Positions 12,978 to 26,124 of a stretch of 64,000 nucleotides of DNA are shown in pieces. The first letter of the stretch is position 1, and each line of letters opens with the position of its first letter. The stretch spans positions 7,502,001 through 7,566,000 of the forward strand of contig NC_046680.1 in NCBI RefSeq assembly GCF_009870125.1, read 5' to 3'. The stretch comes from Drosophila pseudoobscura (taxonomy: Eukaryota > Arthropoda > Insecta > Diptera > Drosophilidae). The notes beneath the pieces are model-generated. The model saw only the letters and a program-made list of their open reading frames with translations. It made no database searches and had not been told where the DNA came from. A program made the translations under genes and the position numbers.

Positions 12978-15900
12978 GGAGCCTTGACCATGTCTGTGGT
13001 CTATTCGGGGGCGGGACTTGGCGCAAGTGTGGGGTCGAAGGTGATGCTTCATTTTCACAATTCCCATTTATCTTGTTTAGTCGAGTAGACGCCTCAAGGC
13101 GACTCGTTGGGCAGCGGCAGTGCCTTCCAAGATGTACAAATGATGTACATACATCCCAAGCGAGACTATCTCTGTCTCTCTCTGCTGTAGCAGATGCATG
13201 AAGAGTACATATATCATTATTATAGATTAAATCTTTAGAACCGTATGTTTGATTGTTTTTTTCTTTGCCGAAATTGAGGCTACCAAAATATCAAAAAACG
13301 TAAAAGGAAAAACCGGGAAAGGCTGCCATCTCTTCAACAAAAGGAAGATTTTGGTAAAACTGGATCAGAATTCCCCTTTAGCGAAGTACTAGGATTACCT
13401 GTTGGGTGTCCAACTCTTTCAGTCGCCTTTTCCCCAGTAATGAGGACACTGCTCCTTGGCTTTCGCCAACTTGCTGAAATATATCCTTAATTCGGCTTCC
13501 GATACGGTATTGGGGAATATGGAAATTGCGGATGCATTTGTAAGCAATAACAAATCATTTTTTGATTAACTCATGCGTGTCAATTTGACGTAAATAAAAT
13601 ATTTTCCCAGCACACACACACATTCGTACAGTGAGTGCTACACACACACACAGACAGAGAGACAGACAGACAGACAGATGCTAAAAGAAAAGTGGGGGAA
13701 ACCCCACTGCCAGGCATGCCAGGGAAATTGCAGTCAACAACTAAAGAAGCATTTCTCAGCCTTCTCTTTGCGAGTATTTGCCATTCGTCTGGCAGTCTTT
13801 CCTGGGTCGCCGGAGCTCCTCTCAAAGATGCAGGCAAATGCAAATGCAGCATAAACAAAATTCAGCATACTTACGATGTATTCGTAGAGGGAAAAACGTA
13901 TTTTTCCGCTTCATTGGAATAAAAAATATACATTTTTGTGCTGAGCAGAGAGAATGCATCGAGGAAAGGATGCTGCAGTATTGACAAAGATTTCCTCAAC
14001 GGCAGCAGATGTACATCTATTCCACTGGGAAACGATTAAGATGCCGGGGAGATGGCCTTAAAGGCCACGAATCCCTGGATTTCCGCCTAAGGTTGTGTTC
14101 CGTTTCCGATATTCGGGCGGGGATGTATCAAATTAAATATGCCCACTGATTAGATTGTGAAGACAACGGAAAGTGGCAGAAAGTTCGGGCCCAGAGCAAG
14201 CGACAGCAGCGCCAGAACAACGTCAAATCTAAATGAGGTTATAATTAAAAAAGTTTTCTTATTTGCCGGGGAGCCGTGGAGTCGTGGAGCCCTGGACGGG
14301 AGCTCCTTCTGCTGCCGCTGCAAATGAAGAAACAAGTAATTCGCCTAATAACGAGCTTATATAATTAGCTCATAAACAACAACACAGCACCAGAAGCAGT
14401 CCGGCAGCAGCAATTGCAGCCAAAAAAACACAACAACAAAAACGAAAATAAAATCAAGGAAAAGCAAAAGAAAACCCAACGAACAGCAGCAGAGAAACAG
14501 AGAAGCAGAGCAGCAGATAGAAAATTGTACAAGTCAAAACGTAATGAAAAAGTTCTGGCAGCGAAAAAAGTTTGAGGAAATTTTGAAGGTACACAAAAAC
14601 CTGTCGGCTGCTCCGCAATGGCCACACACAGCCAGGCCATCCTTGAGATACCATAGACCTGATGTGGAAGGTGTTTTGGTAACTCCTACATCCTACCAAC
14701 AGCCAACGAAATTATCAAATTGGAAATTGCATGGAAAATGCAGAAAAGAGAGTTTCAAAGGTAAGGAATAGTTGGACCCCATGAAAATCCATTGCCAAAA
14801 GTATTCGCTGATAATCGATTCTTGGTGCGTGGATTGGCGGTTGCCTGAAATGTGGTCATGTCCAGCCGCAGGTCCAGTAATTGGAACATAATTAACCACT
14901 TCATAGAGGGTCGTTACGGTCTCCTATATCCTGTGCCACTGGCTCTGGCCGTCTGATGAGCAGTCCGCTCCTGGCACCGCAGGCTATGCTGTGTGCTGCG
15001 GCCGGCAACACTTCCGCTGACATTTCAATTACCTCCACCACTTAATAACAGGGTCGTGGACAGAGGGACAGAGTGTCCGGGCCGAAAGAGAGGAAAGAAC
15101 AATGGCATTTGGCATGTGTGACAGGCTGCGACCCGGCAGGGCGGACGGTTTGGGGCACGCCTCATGGAGACTAGCAATTTTTTGATTAATGTGTCTGCTA
15201 CAAATTACAAAAAACGACCCGAAAGGGGTTTCTGCCTGTTTTGGGGACAGACAGTACGTGTGCTACCGAATGCAAAACTCATTCGCATCCGCATCCGCAC
15301 TCGCCATCGCATCCGCCTCCTGCTGTGTGCGCGACGAAATGAATTCAACTTGGATACTAATGTGGCAACACCCGGAAAACTACACAGATCTATGGCCATC
15401 TGACTGCCCAATTGCCTCACTGCCTGACTGCCACTTATAAGACTACACTTAGAGAACTACATTTAGGCACAAACATGATCTGCAATCTCCAAAGAAGATT
15501 GTATGCCTAAGAGGTTGATCTGCATTTAAGATCCTCTGTTTTCCTGCCTTGAGTTTTTTGCTGATCTTTTCACTTCTTTTTTCTTAGGATCCCCTCGGGC
15601 TTTGACAGTATTTTCTTGGTTTAACAGGTTTTCCTCTTGAAATGGAGAGTATTTTCTTGGTTTCAGAAGATTTACCCTTTGACATCGAGTGTATTTCCTT
15701 GATCTAAGAAGTGTTTTCTTATGATTTTCTTCCACTCATTTTTAGTAGAGCGGCAGTCAAAATTTTAATTTTCTAATTAAATTCAAAGCCCAAAAGATGC
15801 TTTTTTGGGAAAAACAACAATATTTCGACTATGACTTTGGCGAAAAACTTTAAAATTCAATTAAAAATTATGCGGGTGCCAAGTCGGAGACTGATTTCGG

Positions 15901-17908
15901 GGGCTACATGGGGGCGAGCTGTGGGTTATGTGGCCTAAGCCGGCAGACTGGTCCCACGAAAAGCTGAGGAGAGGGAACATTAAAAAGACTCCGACTCGGG
16001 GTCTGTCTTCCTCCAGCTGCTGGCTCTGTGGCTCTGTGGCTCTGTGGCTCTACCCATTACTGTCTCTCCAGTAATTCTGAGCGAAATTTTACTAAAAATT
16101 ACTGCCAAAGAAAATTTGCACATAATTTGATTAAAAAGTTACACGCATTTGCTGCTGTGGCGTCAACGTCAGCGTCTGCGTCAGCGTCTGTGTCAGCAGC
16201 AACTTTGTGGCAAAAATAAAAAACATATAATGGAAGACTGAAAAGTGGTGCGGCTGGTGCGGCTGTTGCGGCACATGCAGCCGTGCAACATGGTACAGTG
16301 GCTGCTGGACTGAAGGTTATCTCGCGTGAGCTGGTTTGGGCTTTCAAAATCTTATAAATGTACCCACCAAAGAGCTTCCACTGTACCCATCTTTCTCCCA
16401 CTCAATTCTGCATAAAATTGTTGAGTGGAGGGAGGAAAGTGCTGCGGCTTTAACGCTTGAAAACATGGGCTAAGAAAACTTTGAAAAATGATTTTCCTGA
16501 AAAGATCTGTGAGTGGCAGAGCCTACAACAGGGAACCCCTCTACCACCTTTGAGGGGAGAACCCTTTTCCAGGAACTGCCATTCGAGTGTCTGGATATCT
16601 GAGCAAACACTCATCGGGGCGGGATCCAAGCGGATCCAAGTCTGTCTGCTGCCAAAAAGTGGCAACTCTGGCCAGAAGGATCTGTCAGGAAAAGGGGAAC
16701 TCGCTCCGACACAAAAGGCAAGAAAAAACACTGCGAAAAAGTTGCTAACTTTTTTCTAGCTAATCAAATATTTGCAGCCGTCGAGGGCTTGGGGAGGGGT
16801 GGACGTAAAGGGGGAAGAGGGATGTACCGATGACAGAAGGCATTCGTGCGAAGTCGAGTCGAGGACTCGGAATCCTTTTAGGCACGTGTGTGTGTGTGTG
16901 CAGAGTACCGTTAATATGACAGGAACACCATGCCCAAGCGTGCGTGTGTTTTCAAGTGTGCGTGTGTGTGTGTCTGTGTGTGCGACATGCAAAATCTTGT
17001 TTGTCAAGTGCCACGTCACAGGCGACGGCGACCCCCGAAAAATGAGTAACAAAAGTGGATGTGGATGCTGCCACTGTCGCCTGCCACAGACACACACACA
17101 CACGGGCTGCTGTCAGCGTGTGTAGGGTTGAAGTGCGTTTTTTAATTGAAAATTATTACGGAAAAGTTGTAAATCCCTGGCATTAAGCGGGGGCGACACC
17201 ACTCCACACACACTCCACACACAATCCACACAAACTCCACACCCCTGCGATTATTAGAGGGCCAAAGGTGGTCGTCCGCATACTCCTGCAACGGATTGAT
17301 GTTGTTTAATTAAATTAAACCACGACGGCGCCATGTCTGTTCTCCAGCCCCTGACCCAACGCGGGCCCTGGCTCTGGCTCTGCTCTCTTTGTTGTGGCAT
17401 AAAGGCGTTATTAATATGCTTATGTGCTGCCAGAACGGGTCATGTGGGGGTCAGAGAGAAAAGCAGTCGTAGGGGGGGTTGCATCTCCCCACCAGGTGCT
17501 CAACATAATGCCACACATTATATTTTAAGTGTCAATGGCGCCGCTTCTTTGTTGTGTCCTTCATTATGATAATGCTGCAAGCCATAAAAGCGCTCAACTT
17601 TTGGTATTTCTCGGCCCATAAAAGCGGGCAAACGGATTGAATCTTATCAGTATACCCCACATATTTCTCAATATGAGGGAAAACCCCCATGTAGAGGACC
17701 ACTACTATCCCCCTTGTGCCTTTTCCAGAGTCGTTTCAGTAGGGCTTTGTCCCCCGGAATGAATGTTACACACAACACACATATTGTATGCCCCTTTTAT
17801 GCAGAATCTTAAGCTGTTTTATAATATCAGTGAAGCCCAGAAAATAGTTTATTCAATAAGGAAATTTAAGCCAAAGTTTTTTGTGGATTATTCACCGATT
17901 ACAAATTA

Positions 17909-17914
17909 TTTATT
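17909..17914 (-). terminator. Candidate poly(A) signal of the lectin gene
   Basis: AATAAA on the minus strand lies about 205 bases past the lectin stop codon. Another match lies further downstream near 17847. Which one is used cannot be told from sequence. Confidence 0.4.
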
Positions 17915-18118
17915 CCCTCTGATAGCAACGACATAAATGATTGTTGAACAAAAGATAGTTGGAAAGACATCGATTCATTGGTCGTCGATCTTCTGGGTTA
18001 TGGAGACTTCGGCGGTGGAGACTTCTCGTTTCATTTCTCAAGCAGCGGCCGCTGTTGATAGCCCCCTCAACTATCAGCTGCCGGATGCTGTTGAAATGCT
18101 CTCCGGAGAGGGAACTAA

Positions 18119-18888
18119 CTATGAATCATCGCCTGCCTCGCAAACGAAATACATCGTCACTGTACATCTGTTGTCGTTCATCAAGAAGTCACTATCGGAT
18201 CGAAGCTCTACACAATGTTCGTTATTTTCGTGGTTGTTGGGTTCCCCGGAGCCCCACTTGAGAAAAGGAGCCATGTTTCCCGTGGCCTGCGATCGAAACA
18301 CGCCCTCATTGGCCAAGTCGGATATGCCCAGCCAATAGTCCCGGCCTTTCGTAAGCTTTTCCTTAAGGCGGCTGAGCTCTTCCCCACTTTTCGGACTCGC
18401 CAGATGCCCCCCCTTCTGACGGCATATACTCGTGCCGGAGAACCAATTGACTACGTGATGCTGCTCGATGTAGAAGAACCTCGAGCCGATCTGCACAAAG
18501 CCATCGAGTTGCTTCACTTTCTTGCCTCCAGGGGCCTCTTTCGCTGCTTCGATTGTGGATAATTTCTCCTGGAGGAGTGCCACTTGGCCTTCCATCCTGT
18601 CTAGCCTGGCCGTGCCCTCCAGCTTGCTGGCGTCGCAGGCATTCCATCGCTCTTGATTGGCAGCAATGTGGTCCAGAATGGGCTTCAGAGCGTTAAAGCA
18701 ATATCCACCGCACTGCTTTTCGGTTGTCTGAGTCGACAACGAGGCGTCCTCTGGCTAGAAGTAAGCTCCAGTTGAATGGAGAATGCCAGAACGTATCCAG
18801 AACCCCCACTCACCGAAACACTTGCCAAAGACACCTGCAGATGCACAACAATCAACACGGAGACGAGTAGAGACGCGAACTTTGACAT
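18119..18888 (-). CDS. Secreted C-type lectin, two exons
   Basis: Exons 18888-18814 and 18754-18119 join in phase across a 59-base intron (GTGAGT..CTTCTAG) to give 236 residues. Residues 1-22 form a signal peptide (MSKFASLLVSVLIVVHLQ followed by small residues). A helical, probably coiled stretch at about 65-100 precedes the carbohydrate-recognition domain at about 112-236. The domain shows WLGISD at 166-171, the mannose-type EPN sugar and calcium motif at 196-198, the matching ND at 218-219, and four framework cysteines (136, 206, 222, 230). Two cysteines near the N terminus (40, 44) recall fly lectins such as the lectin-28C and accessory-gland types. It should bind mannose-type sugars outside the cell, in immunity or in the reproductive tract. 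The exact orthologue is not clear. The second-exon start was fixed by the splice site; the ATG follows a good promoter by 73 bases. Confidence 0.92.
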
Positions 18889-18955
18889 TCTGTTTGCTCG
18901 ACCGCTCAAGGCAAACGTTTAGAATGAAATGACTTCACTCAAAAGTGCCTCCAGT

Positions 18956-18990
18956 ACAACTGATATCCATATCGCACATTTATTATATAA
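18956..18990 (-). promoter_or_regulatory. Core promoter of the lectin gene (TATA and initiator)
   Basis: On the minus strand TATATAA starts at 18989 and ATCAGTT covers 18964-18958, whose A at 18961 is the likely start of transcription. The spacing of 28 bases is the standard TATA-to-start distance and TCAGTT is the arthropod initiator. The resulting leader is 73 bases. Confidence 0.75.
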
Positions 18991-19125
18991 ATAAGAACCC
19001 AGCAAACAAAACGAGTCAAAAGCGAGACTTGACCCGACAAAACGCTCGCATTCGGACCTGCCTATGATGGAAATATGATACTTGTGGCGTTCAGTTTGTG
19101 GCGAAGAAAGTATCACTTAAGATAG

Positions 19126-19377
19126 CTCGCAAATTAAACGTTTGCGAGACTTTTGCAGCGAGCGGAGTTTCCTCTGGCAAAACTATCGCTTGCGAGCTCG
19201 TTTTTCGAGCCTTTTGCGATATCGTTTCGAGCCTTTTGCGGTATCATTTGTCGACAGGTAGCCACAAGACCGAAAGCGCATTGCCGGAGCCACACGAAGA
19301 CTTGCTGCCATTTTACTGGCTTTGGACCGGCAGCGCAGTCGCAGCGGACTTTCCTCTGGCAAAACTGTCGCTTGCGA
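19126..19377. repeat. Cluster of short direct and inverted repeats upstream of the lectin gene
   Basis: A hairpin of CTCGCAAA (19126-19133) and TTTGCGAG (19141-19148) is followed by two copies of a 34-base word that begin GCGGA and contain TTTCCTCTGGCAAAACT, at 19162-19195 and 19344-19377. A 22-base word, CGAGCCTTTTGCG plus nine bases, is repeated head to tail at 19206-19227 and 19228-19249. The stretch is more GC-rich than its flanks. It could be a decayed element or locally duplicated DNA. Confidence 0.75.
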
Positions 19378-19501
19378 CGTCGTTAGCGAGAGTTTTGCGA
19401 TACAAAATCGTATAACGCGAGCATTTTCCGGGACTTTCGGGAAAGGCACGTTTGTTGGTTTTACAGGGAACATAGTCGTTTTGGGTTTTGAATTATTACA
19501 A

Positions 19502-19545
19502 TGATCACTAAATATATTTAGGGATGGATGGTTTTTTAGTGATCA
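19502..19545. repeat. 11-base perfect inverted repeat
   Basis: TGATCACTAAA (19502-19512) and TTTAGTGATCA (19535-19545) are exact reverse complements around a 22-base AT-rich loop. It may be a hairpin or the remains of a small inverted-repeat element. No target-site duplication was found. Confidence 0.6.
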
Positions 19546-22500
19546 GCATTTACTTTCGAAAGAATGAAACTTTGAAGCAAACCTCTCTCGAAACATCTCG
19601 AGGCTGTCCTTTCATTCGAAGTTCTAAAAACTGAAGGACCCATCGTCCCATTTCACGTTTCTGTGGCAACAGAGTAGCAACCAATAGTGGCATGGAAACT
19701 GTCTTAGCCTCCACTGTTCTCCCCTTTATACGGTTCATTGTTGCTGCCGCTTGTTGACGCTTTCCTCTCGAAAGTTGCGTCTATTTGTTTGTTTGTTTAT
19801 TTATTTGTTTCTCCCCTTGTTTGCCTGTTTGTTTGTCTATTTTGATTTATTTCATTTGGAAGCGATGCAGTGCATCAACCCTCTGGATGCCACAAGGAGG
19901 GTTTGCTATTGCCCTGTTAAAGCCCAGATCTAGGCCCAGCAGCCAGTGCGAGTGAAGTAGTTGCTTGACGCATGGCTTGCAGCTATTTTTATTTAATTTT
20001 TGTCTCTGGCTGAGATACTACCCCTCCCCCCCACAACTCCCTCTTCCACCGATAGCCTTGTATTTGTTCATGAAAATTGCAGTTTTTATGATATTTACTC
20101 GCAGTCCCCCTCTCCCTCTCTCTGTCTCTCTGTGGAAGGTATTCAACAATAATTTTCAATTTCTATTCCCAGCTTATTTGTTTATTCTGCTGTAACTCGG
20201 GAATTTGATGTCACCAGGCAGCTAGGACTTCTTGGAGGACTCCCAGACCCTCAGAAAGCTTCTTATAAGTTTTAAATACCGCTCACCCGCCCTCTCGCAG
20301 ATACAGATTTTACTTTTGGTCAAAACTTTTTAATTAGCTCTCGATCTTGCAGAAAAAAAACAACAACAACAAAAACAAAGCCAACATTTTTAATTACCGG
20401 ACGAAAACTTTGCGCCCAAGGAAAAACTTGCTTGAAAGAAAAGTTTCCCTCGTGCAAAAATTAATGTCAAACAGATCAGGGGAGCCTTCCCCATATAGGG
20501 ATTTGCTTCCGCCGGGCACTGTAGCTCCATATGTACACCGTTATGCGTAATGTGTACAAAATGCGATTTGCAGTCCTCGCACGTCCACAAATGGCGCTCA
20601 TTAAATTGCAAATTTAAATTTAATTAGTTATTTATGCAATTTGATATTTTCGCAGGCTGTTTTTCTATTTATTAATTCGTTTCTGCGAATGCACCATGGC
20701 CATGTAAATTTCATCACGGTTCGTTATGCAGTTGAGTGGCTTGTGCTCTGTTTTTATTATTTTTTTTATATTTTCACCTCTTTAATTTCTGTTTGGTTAT
20801 TATTTTGCCTTCCATAAATATTCAGTGGCTATTAAATGCAGTTATGCATATTACAAATTTGTGCTGCGCTTGTGATTTGTTTTTTGTATAGTTTTTGTCT
20901 CTTTCGAATAAATATTTGATTGCACATTTGTCACACATTGACCCGACTACACGACTGGAATAATTTCTGCACATGAATATTAATGAGTTTCGCTGATCCT
21001 TTGCACATTTAGCGCTCATTTAAATGTCATTAACGCGGGCTTCATGGGGGATACGAACAGCAGATCGTAAAACAGCAGAATAATGCCAAAAATGTTCACA
21101 GTGGAATGGTGTTTTAAGCTTTACAATTTTTAAAATCAATACCAAAATACTTAACCTATTTAATCACTCTTAAAGCTGTTTTTTAAAGGTTCAATTTGAA
21201 TTTAGAAAGCAATGGCTGACACTTGAAGAAGGAGTTACACTTAAATAATAAAATATAAAAATATATTTAAATTTATATAAAAATATATAAAATTATTTTA
21301 AATCAATTTTGTTATTTTTTTATTTTTTATTTTTATTATTTGGATTGTATTTTGTATTTTTGATTATAAAATAATATCACTGATACAAAATATGTTTTTT
21401 GCTCTTACTGTTAGAGCAACTTATACAACAGTCACAAGAAAAATTGAAATGATTAAAAAAAAATTTTTTTAGAATGCGTGTCATCAAGGTTGAAGATTTT
21501 GAAGGAGAATATTATTTGGTTAAATTTGCACTCTCGAAAAGAAATCTATGAGTAAAAATTTGTAATTCTCTAGGTAAATGTTTTTGCCAGTTGTCGAGAA
21601 TTTCGTTAATCTATCTGTTTCGAGGGGTTACTTTATTGCACCCCACTGCGACTCTTAAATTCCAAATTTAAGTCCCAAGAAATAAGAGCATTTTGACTGA
21701 AGTATTTGACGTGATTTATCGACGATTAGCGGTGATACAGTTAGTGATACTCAAGAATAATAATAATAATAATTAATAAATAATACTCAAGAATAATTCG
21801 AAGTGATTTGAAAGTGATTTGAATTCTGTGAATAAAATATATTATGTATTATTTAGGGGCCTTCTGCTGCGATCAATTTGTAGGACAAAGTAAGAGCTTC
21901 CATGGGTGTTGTATTCAATGGAGTTCACATCATTCGTTCATTAAGTGGGAATTTATTGTGTCGGGAAGTTGCATCTCCATCTATCTAATTGATTGCCATT
22001 CATTTGAGCTTCCCAGAAATTCCGCGAGTTAATCATAGAATTTTGAATCAAATCCTATTAAAGCCACCATATCCGCCCTCCACATTCCGCCTGCTTATGG
22101 CGCTGCCACGCTTGTCATGTGTAAATTTGTTTGCGAATTTGTAAATAATTCCAAATTCATTCACTCGATTTTGTTGTTGCTCTGCCTGGCTGCCCGAGAT
22201 TTTTCTATGGGCTACGCATCAAGTTGATTTATTTTCGTGGAAACTTTCTTCGCGTCACGGGCCTGACGGTCGTAAAATGATTTACATAAGGATAATAGAA
22301 GAAAAATAAATTGATTTTAAATCAGTGGCTGAGTGGGTGGGTGAGGGGGGAGAGTGGGTGAGTTTCCTCTCGTTCCATGGCTGTCGCATTTGTATGCAAA
22401 TACGCGTGAAAATGAAAAAAAAGGAAATACACAGACAAAAAATAACAAAAGGCAAGTTAACGAGTATTCAAAAACGAGATTAAAATAGGAGTGCCCCGCT

Positions 22501-25500
22501 CTGTGAGAGTGCCGTGCCGCGCCGCATGCTGTGATTTATACCCGCCCTCTTCCCATCCGCATTGCCCCTCCACCTCATCGTCGTGTCACATCGGTTGCAG
22601 TTGAAGAAGAGCTGAAAATTTTCCATTTTTTTCAGGGGGAGAGCTCTCAAGATATTATTAACATGTTGCTGCACACTGGCCAAAAATTGATTCGCAAGTG
22701 GGGTGGGGGTGGGGGTGGTCCTTTAGTCTCGGCAGAGCCATGGTTACATTCTGTTAATCTTTGGCCAAAAGCATTTTAGCATTTTGCTGGCCCTGTTCGT
22801 AAAATATGGAAATTGCTCATGTCTCAGCCTCTAGACCCTGCTGCACCGTGCCATATCCTATCTACCTCTTTTGCTGTTGCAGGCCTCTTTTGGGGCTACC
22901 ACCATGCAGCACCATTCCACCTGCTGTTGCGGTTTTTGTGACATGCCGCATCAATCTATCGCTATTTTGTGTCTCTCGATGTGCGCTTCAGTTCGGTTCG
23001 GTTCGTTTCGTTTCGTTTCGATCTTGCCCCATGCATCGTGGCCCCAGTGGCTGCCAGTGGCCGCAAATTGAATAGATTGCTAGGCGGAGTAGTCCCCACG
23101 ACCAGAGTGCCGCAGCCAGAAGAGCACCGAGCACCGAGCACCGGAGTAGTACTGCAGAGTTTTGGGCCTCGAATTTTGCATACATAAATATTTATGAATT
23201 TATTAAAAGTGAACCGCACATACACGGGCATCCCCGGCATCCTGGCGGCTGACTAGATGGATGAATGCATAAGTCAGCCGTTGCATGTGGAGAGTGGAGT
23301 GTGGAGTGTGGAAATTGGGCTGGAAAGTGGTTTGGGGGCCCAAGCGAAAGCCTTCTTGCAGTTGGTCCAAAAAGGGAGGGGGCGGGACCATCGAGCCGTC
23401 AGCAGCAACGCCTGCACACATGCCACAAACACAGGACACCGCACCGGCACCGGCACTGGCACTGGCACCGGCAGCATCAGCATCAGGAGCCAGCAGCCGC
23501 CACTCCATGTACAACGAAATGTTGGGTAAATTTTTGTGAAAATTTGCACCACATAGCGGCATCAACGTCCGCCATTCCCTTAGGCAAACCTTCACGGGTG
23601 GGGGTGGGGGTGGAGGGGTAAGGGTGGTAAGGGGGGTAAGGGGACAAAAAAATGCACACACTGCCGCGTTTCGTTCGGCTCTTCCATGTGGATATCTGGG
23701 TCTGGTCCCGGGTCCTGGGGTCCATTCATTTGCACCAGTACAAGGCAATCGCATATTTGTGGCAGGAAACGTGGCCGCGCAGGAGGCAGGGGCTGAGGGA
23801 GGGGTGAACGAGATTGTCAAGTTTTTGAATGCCTCAGTGGCTCAGCGGCTGTCGCTGTCGTTCAAACTGTGGCCCTGGTCGGGGCCCTCTGTCCTCTGCC
23901 CTTTGGCCCCGATGTAAACGCATAATGCATGAAGTTGTCATTATCAGGGCCAATTCAATTGAGAATTTTCGTGTCTAATTCGGCAGAGGGCCCAGCAGAG
24001 GAGCAACAAAAGAAACCGACATTTTGCATAATTGAAAATTTGCAGTGGCAAAAACGGGACTACATGCCACTCCCACGGGCGTTGATTGCCCAAAAATTTG
24101 TTGACCATTGACACACGGTTGGCAAGGGCTGGCAAAGGGTGGCTAGGGGGGGGCAGGAGTTGCCACATGATTATACGAGCACTTTGTATGTGCCTGCTGT
24201 GTGTGTGTGTGTGTGCGGGGTGGGGGTGTGCCAAAGTAATTTAAACTTCATGTCAAATTCAGCAAAGTCCTTCAATTTCAATGTCGATGCATAATTTTGG
24301 CCAACATTGTGGCTGGCTGCCTGCCACTTGAGGCATTACCTGAGGCACAGGTCCTCCTAGGCCCAGCAGCAGCAGCAGCATCAGCACAATGATGTGTAGT
24401 TTTTGTTCCTTCTTAGCCCTGAAAAGCCTTCAGTACTCCGTACCCTCTCCTCGCACAAATCCCTGGGTCTCGCATTTGACTTGAACGCAATTTATGCAAA
24501 TTTGTTGGGGCACAGAAGACAACGTCAACGTCAACGCCAACGACAGCGACAGCGACGAGCGCACATGGCAATCAGTGAAATGTGTGTGTTGACAGCAGCG
24601 CCTGCCCCGCCCCCTTTAGACGGATTCCAATTCTCCCGACACGTCCAGCCTTGGCATCATTTAACAAGGCCCAAGCCGCATCCCCAATCCGCTTGATTAG
24701 CATAAACGCATTAAAAATATGCCCACGCGGGTGTGTGTGTGTGTGTGGTTTTTGGGAGCCACTACCCAGAGGAGGGGGAGGAGGGCGGATTTTATGGATT
24801 ATATTGTTTGTTTTGACATCCTGCGATGAGAGCATCATAACGGCGAAAATGAATTTTCAATTGCCCCAAGACCATGTGGCATAAACTGAGGATTTTGTTG
24901 AGCTAAGCTGCACAGAGAATATATGGTATAAGACCCAATAGATAGAAATTATTTTAAAGTTCATTCCCCTCTCCCCAACACCACCCAACCACAGCCAAGA
25001 CCAACCCCAGGCAAGGCATTCTCCAGGAATGTCCATAGTCTGAGTCGCGCATTCAATATGCAAATTTTTCTATTGATTTATATTTAATCGCTTCTAAGTG
25101 CAACGGCGGCAGCCCCAGCACCAGCACCCTGCCACCGTCGGCTCTAGCTGCAACCAGATGATGCCATCAGAAAGGGATGGGGGAGTGGGGAGAGGGGTCT
25201 GAATGCAATCATAAATAAACAGCACGCATCCAGAATACGTATACTTACAAGTGAATATGTAAATAACGCGACGGGACAGGGACAGGGACAGGAAGAGGAG
25301 CACCAGCCACAAGGCAGCACCGCCACCATTTTGCAGCTCGCAGCCAGGGTTGTCATCGTTATTTAACATTTTTCCTGCAAGCTGCATCGTCTGTTGCATG
25401 CATCACTCACTCACTTAGCGGCTCCTACTCCTTGGACGCCTCCCAGCCTCCCAGTCTCCCACCTCCTCCGCGCTTCCTGCCTCAAATTATAGTACGTTGC

Positions 25501-26085
25501 AGCGCTCTGACACGAATCTGTATTTGTCTTTGGTGCACCATCAGTTATTTGTCTCGCGTGTGGCATTGTTTATCTTGCCTCAGTTCTGAGGTGCCTCTCC
25601 TCTCCTGCCGTGCTCTTTGCTGTGCTGTTGCGGCGTAATGTGCGGCTAAATGCGACGAAATTAAGTTAACTGCCAACATTAACGGGCGCTTGCAGCGCGG
25701 ATGTAAAACTTTTCCGCGCTAACTAGATTTCGAGACGAGCGAAAAATTAAATTTGCGAAATTGTCAACCTCTAGCCCGTCCACAACATTCCATTATGCTG
25801 CCATCAAAAGGATTTTAAATCAATTTTACGGGGAGTACGGCCGAGGCGAAGACGCAGGGGACTAAGCCGTGGACCGCACTGCGTATGCGCAATTAGGGGA
25901 ATAAATGCCCCTTGAGACGCCTCAAAGTAGGGAGTGATTAGGCATCCTCCCGTAGTGTTGCCTCCTCCAAGACAGACCAGGGAACGGTTGAGTGGAGGTG
26001 TGACACGCTGGGGCAGCGGGCAGCTACTGGATGTGCAGCAGTGGAAATGATTACCAGCACTACCACTTCCTACCCGCTAACCCTT

Positions 26086-26092
<7 letters not shown>

Positions 26093-26120
<28 letters not shown>
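26093..26120. repeat. (GT)n microsatellite
   Basis: Uninterrupted GT dinucleotide run of about 14 units. Confidence 0.85.

Positions 26121-26124
<4 letters not shown>

Larger units (their letters stand above)
6594..18118. other. Long non-coding stretch, no supported gene
   Basis: Over 11 kb without a credible gene. Longer open frames (for example 9522-10112 and 11096-11869, plus strand) lack a proper ATG, run through simple repeats, or overlap frames on the other strand. The stretch holds a G-rich minisatellite (8941-9034), a (CT)n run (12945-12974), an AT-rich block (about 10200-10510), loose 45-50-base repeats around 15590-15730, and many CATAAA/TTTATGG words. Two copies of CCATAAAAGCG lie at 17582-17592 and 17616-17626. 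It could be a regulatory interval of a gene outside the window. Confidence 0.55.

Noticed and set aside
23203-23820. 205-codon open frame, minus strand
   Set aside because: It is proline- and alanine-rich low complexity from GC-rich repeats, with four other overlapping frames and no family signature.
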